Source: Vicinamibacteria bacterium
GTDB taxonomy: Bacteria > Acidobacteriota > Vicinamibacteria > Marinacidobacterales > SMYC01
Direction: 5' to 3'
Assembly: GCA_035620555.1 (NCBI GenBank)
Contig: DASPGQ010000558.1
Coordinates: forward strand, 1 to 39,920
DNA: 39,920 nt
The translations under genes and the position numbers were made by a program. Shown here in pieces: positions 17,138 through 25,019 of this stretch. The notes beneath the pieces are model-generated. The model saw nothing but the letters and a program-made list of their open reading frames with translations, did no database searches and was not told the DNA's origin. The first letter of the stretch is position 1; each line of letters begins with the position of its first letter.

Positions 17138-18832
17138 CTAGCCCTCGGCCCGCGACACCTCGGTGGCCAGCCCGCGTGCCCGCCGTTCGCGCGCCAGCGC
17201 GGAAGCGGCTTCGAGCATCACCCAGACGGTCGCAAAAATGATGCACCCGTCGATGACGACGAGGAGGTAGTTCTCCGACTCGTAGAGTCCCCAGAGCTGA
17301 TAGACGGCCGACAGAAACGCCATGCTGGTGACGAACATCATCGGCGTCAAGGTGTATCGAGACGGCCTGCCCAGTTTGACCAGAATGACGCTCACGACCA
17401 ATAGGGTGAGCCCGGCCAGGATTTGATTGGTCGTTCCGAAGAGCGGCCAGAGTACCATTCCCCCCGACCCCTCGGCACCGCCAGCTCCAAACGCGAGCAC
17501 GAGGCAGCTTCCCACGGCGACCATGGTCGCCACGTAACCGTTGCGCAGCGGCGCGATACGGTAGATCGCTCCCCACTCCTGCACGATGTAGCGCTGCAGG
17601 CGCACGCCGGCATCCATCGTCGTGCCCGCGAACAGGACGGCCATTACCGTGAGGAGAGTGGCGGCGAACTCGCTCGACAACGAGGTTCCCGAGCTCACAA
17701 TATTGGCTCCGCCGGTGACGAACGCATCGATCCCGCCACCGCCGAAAGTATGGTAGACCCCCTCCCAATCGGCTCGGGATTGAAAACCAGCCGTCGCGGC
17801 GATGATGGCCACCAGGGCCAGAGCACCCTCGCCCAAGGAGCCCAGGTATCCGACGAATCGCGCATCGGTCTCTTTGTTCAGCTGTTTCGACGTCGTGCCC
17901 GATCCGACCAATCCATGGAAACCAGACACCGCCCCACAGGCAATCGTCACGAAGAGGAGAGGTGCCAGCGGCGGGGTGTTCGCGGGAACATTGAAGTTCA
18001 ACGCCGGAGCGACGATATCGGGCCGCGCCAGTGCCACGGCGACGTACAGCAATCCCAGACCGATGAAGAGTTGAATTCCATTGATGTAGTCTCGCGGCTG
18101 GAGCAGCAGCCAGACGGGAAGGAGCGAAGCGACCGCAGCGTAGGCGAAGAGGATCAACACCCACTGGGCGCTCGGGCCCAGTCCCCAGAAATCTGCCGGC
18201 AACGTGACCGGCACTCGTTCGCCGACGTAGATGACGGCGTATAGGATCACCGTACCGACCAGAGTGGGCCAGAAGATCCCGACGTGTAGCCGGTAGAGCA
18301 GCACTCCGATGAACAACGCGACCACGACGGCGCTCCAGGCGGGGATGACGCTCGCGGGCGTCGCAAGAAGGGCGTCGGAGATCGCGACGGCGAAGACCGC
18401 ATTGACCATCAAGAGCAGAAGGAAGATCACGATCATGAACAGATTGCGCGCGCGCTGCCCGACCACGTCTCCGGTCAGCGCACCGATCGATTTGGCCCCG
18501 TTTCGCACGCTTGCCCAGATGGCGCCAAAATCGTGGACTCCGGCGAAAAAGACCGTGCCGACGACCACCCAAATGAACGCCGGCAGCCAACCCCAGATCA
18601 CCGCGATGCCGGGCCCGATGATGGGGGCCGCCCCCGCGACCGCGGTGAAATGATGCCCCCAGAGGACGATCCGATGGGTGGGGACGTAATCCTTGCCGTC
18701 GCTCATCGTGTGGGACGGAGTCTCGAAGGTCGGGTCGAGCTGATAGATCCGTTCGGCGATGAACTTCGAATAGAACCGATAGCCGGCGAACATGCAGATG
18801 AGGCCGGCTGCGGCAATCGCCACGGCGCTCAT
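17138..18832 (-). CDS. cstA: Carbon starvation protein CstA-type transporter
   Basis: A 564-residue polytopic membrane protein with many hydrophobic segments. Signatures of the CstA family are FYSKFIAERIYQLD near the N-terminus, HRIVLWGHHFTAVAGAAPIIGPGIA (residues about 53-77), FFAGVHDFGAIW and GFHGLVGSGTTSKQLNKE. CstA proteins import peptides or pyruvate, typically when carbon is scarce. It is shorter than the 701-residue E. coli protein, as in many bacterial members. ATG 18832 is inside the end of a 26-codon leader ORF (ATGA overlap), with GAGG 8 bases upstream. Expression is therefore probably coupled to translation of that leader. Substrate (peptide or pyruvate) cannot be decided. Confidence 0.93.
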   Translation of the reverse strand: MSAVAIAAAGLICMFAGYRFYSKFIAERIYQLDPTFETPSHTMSDGKDYVPTHRIVLWGHHFTAVAGAAPIIGPGIAVIWGWLPAFIWVVVGTVFFAGVHDFGAIWASVRNGAKSIGALTGDVVGQRARNLFMIVIFLLLLMVNAVFAVAISDALLATPASVIPAWSAVVVALFIGVLLYRLHVGIFWPTLVGTVILYAVIYVGERVPVTLPADFWGLGPSAQWVLILFAYAAVASLLPVWLLLQPRDYINGIQLFIGLGLLYVAVALARPDIVAPALNFNVPANTPPLAPLLFVTIACGAVSGFHGLVGSGTTSKQLNKETDARFVGYLGSLGEGALALVAIIAATAGFQSRADWEGVYHTFGGGGIDAFVTGGANIVSSGTSLSSEFAATLLTVMAVLFAGTTMDAGVRLQRYIVQEWGAIYRIAPLRNGYVATMVAVGSCLVLAFGAGGAEGSGGMVLWPLFGTTNQILAGLTLLVVSVILVKLGRPSRYTLTPMMFVTSMAFLSAVYQLWGLYESENYLLVVIDGCIIFATVWVMLEAASALARERRARGLATEVSRAEG

Positions 18833-18909
18833 GCGTCCGGCCTCGCCGCGGCACGAGCCTCATCCACGGGGTTGGTGGCCAAAAATTCCGTCGCCTTTGA
18901 TTCGTCCAT
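18829..18909 (-). CDS. 26-codon leader ORF translationally coupled to cstA
   Basis: ATG 18909 to TGA 18829 encodes a 26-residue peptide, beginning MDESKATEFLATNP and ending in an Ala/Arg-rich tail. GAGGGTGA lies just upstream at a suitable spacing. Its stop overlaps the cstA start (ATGA). It has no signal peptide or membrane segment and does not resemble the YbdD/DUF466 small proteins that often accompany cstA. It may be a functional small protein or just a coupling device that gates cstA translation. It has no stretch of a single amino acid that would suggest classical attenuation. Confidence 0.5.
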   Translation of the reverse strand: MDESKATEFLATNPVDEARAAARPDA

Positions 18910-19156
18910 CGATGTCACCCTCGGGATTGGCGTTAGCTCGGCGGAGCTACCAGTGGAGAGTGACTATATAGTCCGAGGGCCATGGGTTGCTAGCCCTGAT
19001 CCGCCTCCGACACACTTCGGAGCCCTGATGGCAGGTTGCGCATGATGCGGGTAGACCCGCCATCGTGTGTGTCGCCCTAGCGGGCGCTTCTGCGAGGGCC
19101 GCGGCCCAGGATTCCTCGACCTTACCGCGGCTCTGTCCGGTTCCTTTGGGCGGGGC
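18910..19156 (-). promoter_or_regulatory. cstA upstream region with palindromic TATA box and hairpins
   Basis: A 247-base gap. On the cstA side are a perfect 6-bp hairpin, TAGCTC-GGCG-GAGCTA (18934-18949), and a perfect 12-base palindrome, GACTATATAGTC (18962-18973), which embeds a possible -10 box; no good -35 is seen. On the other side, downstream of the secreted-protein gene, are further dyads including GGGCCGCGGCCC and GCGGG-TCTA-CCCGC, none followed by a T-run. They may terminate transcription of the secreted-protein gene. No ORF is credible apart from the leader ORF described separately. Confidence 0.45.
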
Positions 19157-21475
19157 TCACCGTCGCTTGCTTTTCCCCTGGTCGTGCGGCACGACCACCT
19201 GGGTCGCCCGACTCGAGGTCGTTCCCGCTTCGTCCTGGCAGGTCACCCCGATGGTGTACACGCGATCCACGCCTTGGCCGGATCTCTCCGCTCGAAGGCT
19301 CAGGTGCAAGCTTCCCGGCTCGTACATCCAATCCACCGACGTGTTGCCGTCGCCGGGACCGTTCGGATCTTCGTTGCTCGACACCCAGTCGATCCAGCAC
19401 GCCAGGGCCGGGCTCGCGGTGCAGTTGTCGAAGCCGTTTACGATCAAGCTGACCTCGTGCATCTTGTGGTTGGGAGGCCAGAGGATCGATGGCGACGCGA
19501 CGACCTCGAATTCCGGTGGGGTCTCGTCGATCACGGTCACGTTCGCCGAGCAAGAATGAGAGGCGTTGCCGTCGTACGCGGTCAGCGTCACCGAAGTCAT
19601 TCCCACGCCGTAAGGACCGGGCGGTGATTGTACGAGGCTTATCGGATCGCCGTCGGGATCGTACGATCCACTGTCGACGTTCGCATAGGACTCGCAGCTC
19701 GCATCAGCGAATACGGTCATGTCTTGGCACATGGCGACCGGCGGCTGGTTCGAGCTCACCGAGAGAAAAATGTCCGACGAACAATGGTTTCCCGCTCCGT
19801 CGGTGACTTTCACTCTCCCGCTCCCATCGACGCCCGGATCGGTGAGATCGACCGCGAAGTGAACGACGGGCTCACCGGGAGCAAAGGGAGCGGTCGTTAG
19901 AGTCAGGTTCGTGGCGCCCGGCTCGAGCGACACGGAAAAGACTCCGGTGTCCACGTCGATGAAACCGTTGGCGTTGAGATCTTCGCCCAGGTCCAGGACT
20001 CCGTTGCCGTTCACGTCCTCGGTAAGCCGATCGTCCTCCGCCGTGGCCATCGCTCTTGGGGGGTCTCCACCGTTTTCCATGGTGCAGAGGGGAGCGTTCT
20101 CGTCCCCGATCGGGTTGATCCACTCGAATTGGGCACCGCCGGCGTAGAGGTAGGAATCCTTTTCATCATAGCCTTCGACGGTGATTCCGTGCGGAGCGCT
20201 CGACGACGTCGAATGCGTGCCGGAGTCGAGAGGCTGCACGGTGGCAGAGAAGCCGCTGCTCCCGATGGGACTGAAGTCCGACGCGGGGATGGGAGCTCCG
20301 TCGAGCAGCAGACTCCCCACGTCGGAGTCATGGGCGATGATCGACACGTAGTTCGACAGGAATTGGTCCGCTCCCACCGTGGAGAACGTGTACTGGGGAA
20401 GGAACTGCGCGCTGGGAATTACGTTGCCCATCGAGGGATCGCCCGGCAGGCGGAAGCCCGAGCCGGTCATGTACTGACCGACGAAGATGGGCTTATCCGC
20501 AGCGAACACATGATCGCCGGGGATGGGCCCGATCTCGACGAACTGTCCGCGGTGGATCGTGCCGAGGGATGCGCCATCGAGCACGACGTGCGTGTCATCG
20601 ACGGATGCCACCACCCGATAGACGCTGCCGCCGGGGCGATTGGGAAGATTGGCAACCGCGGCTTCGCGGCCCCACGTTCGCACCGGATGAGCCACCTCGA
20701 ATAGGTGATCACAGAAGCTCGTGCTCGTCGGGACCTCGGCGCACACGTTGCCGTTGGTTACGCCCACGGGGCGGTCGGCGGCGACGATCGTCCCGCTCAA
20801 GGAAGTGGTTTTGCTCGTCGATTGGGTCCTTCCAAAATATCCTTCCCCCCGATCGAGGAACACGTCGAATGGAACGCCAGCTGGACGACCAACCAGATCG
20901 ATGGCCGGGGTAATGGTGACCGTTGTCCCATCGTAGGCAGCGACGACGACGAACTCGGCGTCGAAAAATCCACGATTGTAATCGAGCACGATGTACTCGG
21001 TGTTGAGAACATCGACGGGCAAACCGAGCGCGGCATCGCTGCTGAAATCCCGCCGATTGATCAAGTAGGCGACGAATTCATCGTCGGCGAAAGCCCTGAC
21101 GGCGTTGTTTGCCGCGGTGTCGGCCAACCAGCCCATTGACGCTTCCTGAGGCAAAGCGACCATCGTGACGGAACCAGGATTCACCGGGACGCTCTCGATG
21201 AACGTGGGAAAGTTCACCGGATAGGTCACGGTGACAGTGGTCGCAACGTCTGCCGTGAGATGAAGCTCGATCTGGGCATTGTGATCCAGGTTGGGTAGAA
21301 AGGCCATGATGAAGTCGGTGCCCTTGTTGTCCATCGGCGTGGCGAATAGCGTCGTTCCCAAAAGAGATATCCCCACGAGGACGGCGCAGTGGAACCGGAG
21401 ACGTTTTGCCAGACGATTTTGGCGCGCTGTGGAGGAACGAACACCCTCTGCTCTCGACCCTTGGTGTTGAATCAT
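19157..21475 (-). CDS. Secreted IgGFc-binding-protein-like surface protein
   Basis: A protein of about 772 residues from ATG 21475 (MIQHQGSRAEG). A basic stretch RLAKRLRFH precedes the hydrophobic core AVLVGISLLGTTLFA, so it has a signal peptide with cleavage near ATPMDNKG. Residues about 55-450 fit the IgGFc-binding N-terminal domain family found in bacterial surface proteins (GTDFIMAFLPN, PVGVTNGNVCAEVPTSTSFCDHLFE, FVGQYMTG). After it comes a segment with EDVNGNGVLDLGEDLNANGFIDVDTG, which looks like a Ca-binding dockerin-like loop, and then HYR/PKD-like beta modules (NQPPVAMCQDMTV, ILWPPNHKMHEVSLIV). The tail is basic (HDQGKSKRR). Binding to immunoglobulin is the vertebrate meaning and should not be assumed here; adhesion is likelier. 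A GTG at 21529 is an alternative start but poorer. Confidence 0.8.
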   Translation of the reverse strand: MIQHQGSRAEGVRSSTARQNRLAKRLRFHCAVLVGISLLGTTLFATPMDNKGTDFIMAFLPNLDHNAQIELHLTADVATTVTVTYPVNFPTFIESVPVNPGSVTMVALPQEASMGWLADTAANNAVRAFADDEFVAYLINRRDFSSDAALGLPVDVLNTEYIVLDYNRGFFDAEFVVVAAYDGTTVTITPAIDLVGRPAGVPFDVFLDRGEGYFGRTQSTSKTTSLSGTIVAADRPVGVTNGNVCAEVPTSTSFCDHLFEVAHPVRTWGREAAVANLPNRPGGSVYRVVASVDDTHVVLDGASLGTIHRGQFVEIGPIPGDHVFAADKPIFVGQYMTGSGFRLPGDPSMGNVIPSAQFLPQYTFSTVGADQFLSNYVSIIAHDSDVGSLLLDGAPIPASDFSPIGSSGFSATVQPLDSGTHSTSSSAPHGITVEGYDEKDSYLYAGGAQFEWINPIGDENAPLCTMENGGDPPRAMATAEDDRLTEDVNGNGVLDLGEDLNANGFIDVDTGVFSVSLEPGATNLTLTTAPFAPGEPVVHFAVDLTDPGVDGSGRVKVTDGAGNHCSSDIFLSVSSNQPPVAMCQDMTVFADASCESYANVDSGSYDPDGDPISLVQSPPGPYGVGMTSVTLTAYDGNASHSCSANVTVIDETPPEFEVVASPSILWPPNHKMHEVSLIVNGFDNCTASPALACWIDWVSSNEDPNGPGDGNTSVDWMYEPGSLHLSLRAERSGQGVDRVYTIGVTCQDEAGTTSSRATQVVVPHDQGKSKRR

Positions 21476-21705
21476 GGTGATACCACCAATATGTGGACTC
21501 GCCCGGCCCCGGAGAATGAGGAAGATCACAACACTCGAAAACGCTGTCAGGGTGTGGGGCCGATCCCCCCGGCTGTCGCCGGGACGGTCACTTTGGCTGA
21601 ACTTCGCGCCGTCACGTGGTGGTTTCCCATCGACGACGGAAGGCTGTCGGGTGTAGTAAATTAACCGCGAATGCGGGAGTCGAAAGAGGTCGCGGAGTCG
21701 AAGAA

Positions 21706-22029
21706 ATGGAACACTCGTACGAAGAGCTCAAGATGAAGACGGTGGCGCAGCTTCGAGAGATCGCGGCGGGTATCGACAACGAGGCGTTGAACGGCCACAA
21801 GACGATGCACAAAGATCAGCTCGTCCTGGCGCTTTGCACCGCTCTCGGTATCGATGCGCGCGCGCATCACGCGGTCGTCGGAATCGACAAGTCCAGGGTC
21901 AAGGCACAAATCCGCGCTTTGAAAGCGAAGCGGGCGGCGGCGCTCGAGGCAAAAGACGCTTCCGAGCTCAAGCGAGTTCGCCACAACGTCAAACGCCTCA
22001 AGCAAAAGATCAAACGCGCAACCGTCTAG
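21706..22029 (+). CDS. Small Rho N-terminal-domain-like protein
   Basis: A 107-residue basic protein from ATG 21706, with GGAG about 9 bases upstream. The frame is open to 21616, but that extension is not protein-like. The N-terminal half, ELKMKTVAQLREIAAGI followed by HKTMHKDQLVLALCTALGI, matches the helix-turn-helix core of the Rho N-terminal (SAP-like) domain. The C-terminal half is a Lys/Arg-rich amphipathic helix (VKAQIRALKAKRAAALEA, VRHNVKRLKQKIKRA), likely a coiled coil or RNA/DNA-binding arm. It lacks the Rho ATPase, so a role as a small nucleic-acid-binding protein is inferred. It stands alone and converges with the cysteine-synthase-like gene 13 bases downstream. Confidence 0.75.
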   Translation: MEHSYEELKMKTVAQLREIAAGIDNEALNGHKTMHKDQLVLALCTALGIDARAHHAVVGIDKSRVKAQIRALKAKRAAALEAKDASELKRVRHNVKRLKQKIKRATV

Positions 22030-22042
22030 TCGAGCCTTCTCC

Positions 22043-23152
22043 TCACCGGCTCCGGTACAGGTCGGTGCTCAAATACTTCAAGCCGGAGTCGGCCATCAAC
22101 GTGACCACCTTCGCGTCTGGTCCAAGCGTCTCCGCGACTCGAATCGCGGCGACGACGTTTGCCCCGGTGGACGTCCCGGCGAAGAGCCCTTCCTCCCGGG
22201 CGAGGCGCCTCGCCATATCCATCGCCGCATCCGTTCCCACGGAGACGATTTCGTCGACCAGAGCCGGATCCCAGAGGGGTGGTGTGTAGCCAATCCCGAC
22301 GCCTTCGATATGGTGCGGTCCCGGTGGACCTCCCTGGAGCACCGATGACTCTGCGGGCTCGACCGCGACGATCTCGACACTCGGTTTGTACCTCTTCAGG
22401 ACGGTGGCGACCCCCCGCGAGGAAGCCGACGTACCCACGCATTGAACGAAGGCGTCGATCTCTCCTCTCGTCTGGCTCCAGATCTCCTCGCCCAGCGGAT
22501 AGAAGCCGGCGATGCTGTCATGATTGTTGAGCTGGTCGGTCCAATAGGTGTGCGGCTCCCCGCTCAAAGAACGGGCGGTCTCGATCATTTCCAGGATCAG
22601 TTTCTTTGTCGTTCGACCTCCCTCGCTCGGCACGATCGTGAGCTCCGCGCCCAGCGCGGCCATGTGATCCAGCTTCTCCTGGCTGAACGCGTCGGAGCTG
22701 ACGATCCGGAGCCGGTACCCTTTTACGGCGCAGACCAGCGCGAGAGACGTCCCGGTGCTTCCACCGGTGTATTCGATCACGGTATCTCCTGACTTCAGTC
22801 GACCGTCCGTCTCCGCCCGTGAAACCAGCGAATGCGCCATCCGGTCTTTCATACTGCCGGTGGGGTTCTCCCCCTCGAGCTTTACCAAGATGGCCGCGCC
22901 GCTCGATGGAACGACCTTCTCGAGGCGAACCAACGACGTGTTTCCAATCGTGTCGAGAATCTCCATTGGTTTGATCCCTTCGTCACTCGGCGCGCCCGAT
23001 TCCGTGCGCCGTTCCAGAGCAAGCTCCCGGGTTTCCTGACGTCCTCCCGGCTCCGCCCAGCGCGAACCGAGCCAAGTGCCCGCGGCCAGGCGTCCGAACT
23101 GCCGGCGCGTAAGAGGGTTCGCACGACTGATTCCCGCTCGATCGGTGGGCAT
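22043..23152 (-). CDS. Cysteine synthase-like PLP enzyme with Tat-like N-terminus
   Basis: A 369-residue beta-family PLP enzyme. The core begins at LDTIGNTSLVRLEKV (about residue 66), with the PLP Lys in NPTGSMKDR (Lys102), the phosphate loop YTGGSTGTSL and the C-terminal MADSGLKYLSTDLY. Typical enzymes make cysteine from O-acetylserine or a related donor and start right at this core. Here the best start is ATG 23152, with AAGGAG 7 bases upstream, and it gives an extra 62 residues. These contain PLTRRQFGRLAAGTWLG, a twin-arginine-like motif with a short, weak hydrophobic region. ATG 22966 (MEILDTIGN) would give a conventional protein, with a weaker AAGGG. Export is therefore possible but not shown. 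It is divergent from a GlxA-type regulator that may control it. Confidence 0.85.
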   Translation of the reverse strand: MPTDRAGISRANPLTRRQFGRLAAGTWLGSRWAEPGGRQETRELALERRTESGAPSDEGIKPMEILDTIGNTSLVRLEKVVPSSGAAILVKLEGENPTGSMKDRMAHSLVSRAETDGRLKSGDTVIEYTGGSTGTSLALVCAVKGYRLRIVSSDAFSQEKLDHMAALGAELTIVPSEGGRTTKKLILEMIETARSLSGEPHTYWTDQLNNHDSIAGFYPLGEEIWSQTRGEIDAFVQCVGTSASSRGVATVLKRYKPSVEIVAVEPAESSVLQGGPPGPHHIEGVGIGYTPPLWDPALVDEIVSVGTDAAMDMARRLAREEGLFAGTSTGANVVAAIRVAETLGPDAKVVTLMADSGLKYLSTDLYRSR

Positions 23153-23239
23153 GTCGATACTCCTTTCGAAGAGCCAGAGTAGACCCCACCCGTCTGCGGC
23201 GCTATAGGCAAGAACGCCACTTTTAGTATCATTATTGCC

Positions 23240-24235
23240 ATGCGGATCCACGTTCTCGCCCTCGATGGTGTCTTCGATCTGGGTTTGTCCGCCGTTCTCG
23301 ACGCCTTTCAGACGGCAAACGAGCTGATGGATGTGTCGGGGCTCGACATGCCCCGATTCGAGCTTTCGATCGTGGGAGTTCGCAAGGCAGTCAAGACCTC
23401 ACACGGGCTCCACGTCCCGGCTCAGAAAGAAGGCATTCGGGCGCCGGACTGCGTCGTGGTTCCGGCGATCGGGTACAAGATGCCTGATCCACTGGAGGCG
23501 GCTCTCGCCCGGCCGGACGTCCAGGATGCGGCCGCGTTGCTTCGACACTGGGCCGGCGGCGGCGCCACGATGACCGCCGCCTGCATCGGAACCTTCGTGA
23601 TGGCCGAATCCGGCCTCCTCGACCATCATCGTGCCACCACCACCTGGTGGCTGGCGCCTCTGTTCCGCAAGCGTTATCCCGAGGTATTGCTGGACGAATC
23701 GAACATGATCGTGAAATCGGGTCCCGTCGTCACCGCGGGAGCCGCCTTGAGTCACATGGACCTCGCCCTTTGGCTCGTACGAGGCGTCAGTCCGCAGCTC
23801 GCGTCTCTCACGGCGAAATACCTCATCGTCGACTCGAGGCCGTCCCAATCTGCCTACGCGCTGACGGATCATCTGATCTACTCCGATCCGATCGTCGAGC
23901 GCTTCGAGACCTGGGCCCGCGGGCGGCTCGCCCAAGGGTTCTCACTCGACGAAGCGGCAAAGGCGGCAGGAGCGAGCAAGAGGACGCTCGCGCGCCGCAT
24001 GCAGGCTGTGCTCGGGAAATCCCCGCTGTCCTATGTCCAGAGTCTGCGGCTCGAGCGAGCGGTGCATCTTTTGAGAACGGGTAACGCGAGCGTCGATGAG
24101 GTGGCCTTGCGGGTCGGATACTCCGACGGCGCGACTCTGAGAGCTCTTCTCCGCCGTCGGCTCAATCTCGGGATCAAGGAGATCCGAAGAGTTCCCTGGA
24201 AAGAATCACCTTCCGGGAAAACCGATCGACTATAA
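23240..24235 (+). CDS. GlxA-family regulator (DJ-1/PfpI domain + AraC HTH)
   Basis: A 331-residue transcription factor. Residues 1-185 form a DJ-1/PfpI-like class I glutamine amidotransferase fold, with the nucleophile-elbow Cys115 in AACIGTFVMAESGLLDHHRATTTWW-type context. Residues about 225-315 form an AraC-type helix-turn-helix (SLDEAAKAAGASKRTLARRM, VDEVALRVGYSDGATLRALLRR). The family senses small metabolites and activates catabolic genes. It starts at ATG 23240 without a ribosome-binding site; TATCAT at 23227-23232 suggests the mRNA may start at or next to the ATG. The divergent neighbour, 87 bases away, is the cysteine-synthase-like gene and the most likely target. Ligand unknown. Confidence 0.9.
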   Translation: MRIHVLALDGVFDLGLSAVLDAFQTANELMDVSGLDMPRFELSIVGVRKAVKTSHGLHVPAQKEGIRAPDCVVVPAIGYKMPDPLEAALARPDVQDAAALLRHWAGGGATMTAACIGTFVMAESGLLDHHRATTTWWLAPLFRKRYPEVLLDESNMIVKSGPVVTAGAALSHMDLALWLVRGVSPQLASLTAKYLIVDSRPSQSAYALTDHLIYSDPIVERFETWARGRLAQGFSLDEAAKAAGASKRTLARRMQAVLGKSPLSYVQSLRLERAVHLLRTGNASVDEVALRVGYSDGATLRALLRRRLNLGIKEIRRVPWKESPSGKTDRL

Positions 24236-24241
24236 GCGTGA

Positions 24242-24520
24242 TCAGTAATGATAACGAGCTTGGAGAAAATCGATTCGTTCGTGCCGAACGAGGTACACGA
24301 CGCGATGCTCCTGAGTCAGGCGACGCGACCAAAGGCCGGAGCCGAGATGCTTCAAGGGCTCGGGTTTTCCGACACCCTGGTATGGGTCGCGCAAGACCTC
24401 TTCGACGATATGCAGGCAGCGGAGAGCGGTCTTGCGGTCGTTCTGGACCCAGAACTGTAGGTCCTCGAGAAACTCCTTTTGAAAGACCGCCTCCCGCCGC
24501 TTACTCGGCTTCGCGGTCAA
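24242..24520 (-). CDS. yoeB: YoeB-type mRNA interferase toxin
   Basis: A 92-residue RelE/ParE-superfamily toxin. GKPEPLKH (Glu54), WSRRLTQEHRVVY (Arg73) and the C-terminal RYHY (His91, Tyr92) match the catalytic set of E. coli YoeB, which cleaves mRNA in the ribosomal A site. No catalytic residue is missing, so it should be active. The only suitable start is TTG 24520, inside the end of the antitoxin gene with a 20-base overlap, which gives translational coupling. The first eight or so residues are extra relative to E. coli YoeB. Confidence 0.9.
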   Translation of the reverse strand: MTAKPSKRREAVFQKEFLEDLQFWVQNDRKTALRCLHIVEEVLRDPYQGVGKPEPLKHLGSGLWSRRLTQEHRVVYLVRHERIDFLQARYHY

Positions 24521-24791
24521 TCGCCATCTCTTGCTTCAGCTCGTTTAGCGACCGGCTCCTGCCGCCACCCCTGAGGGCCCGACGGAGCGCACTCATGAGA
24601 CGCCGTGCGTTCTTGGGCGACCGGAGCAGGTGCGCTGTCTCGAGAAGCCCCGCGAGTTCGTCGGCGGCCACGAGCGCGACGTCAGCGTGTCCTCGGCGGC
24701 TGATGATGACGGCATCCCGATCCTCCTCGACCGCACGCCATAGATCGGCGAAGCGCTCACGGGCCCTACTATAGGTTGTTTTGATCGTCAT
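24501..24791 (-). CDS. yefM: YefM/Phd-type antitoxin
   Basis: A 96-residue antitoxin. The N-terminal DNA-binding fold reads TTYSRARERFADLWRAVEED, with RDAVIISRRGHADVALVAADELAGL, and the central LLETAHLLRSPKNARRLMSAL matches the YefM toxin-binding helix almost word for word. A Gly/Arg-rich insert and a charged tail follow. It normally neutralises YoeB and represses its own operon, better in complex with toxin. The operator sits 3 bases upstream of ATG 24791, leaving no room for a separate ribosome-binding site. It overlaps yoeB by 20 bases. Confidence 0.9.
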   Translation of the reverse strand: MTIKTTYSRARERFADLWRAVEEDRDAVIISRRGHADVALVAADELAGLLETAHLLRSPKNARRLMSALRRALRGGGRSRSLNELKQEMAIDREAE

Positions 24792-24794
24792 AAT

Positions 24795-24819
24795 ACTTGT
24801 ACAACAACACTGTACAAGT
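24795..24819 (-). promoter_or_regulatory. YefM operator: paired TGTACA palindromes
   Basis: ACTTGTACA (24795-24803) and its exact complement TGTACAAGT (24811-24819) are separated by 7 bases. Each arm contains the palindromic TGTACA core, with core centres 13 bases apart. This is very close to the known E. coli yefM-yoeB operator, which has two TGTACA sites about 12 bases apart. Binding here would cover the -10 region and the start of the mRNA. Confidence 0.8.
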
Positions 24820-24838
24820 ACCGAGAAGGCGCTGTCAA
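24811..24838 (-). promoter_or_regulatory. Promoter of yefM-yoeB
   Basis: On the minus strand a perfect TTGACA (24838-24833) is followed, after 16 bases, by TGTACA (24816-24811), a poor -10 that is also the operator core. The start of transcription would be about 12 bases before the yefM ATG, giving a very short leader. Confidence 0.6.
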
Positions 24839-25019
24839 GTCTTCGTGTGGTCCAAAGCGAAGGCTCGAGGCAGTTTTGGACGTAGACGAGACACCTTGAT
24901 GGTTTCCGCCGGCCAATCGAAGATGCATACCGTCCATGACCGCGCCCACAAGCGTTCGCTTCGAGGGCCGGTCCCTGGTAGGAGGAGCGGCTCAGCTGGC
25001 GCCCCGAGGAGCCTCGGCT

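Noticed and set aside
16806-18863. A 685-codon minus-strand open frame spanning the cstA gene and the end of lhr.
   Set aside because: It is out of frame with cstA and rich in Arg, Gly and His without domain signatures; cstA in the other frame is certain.
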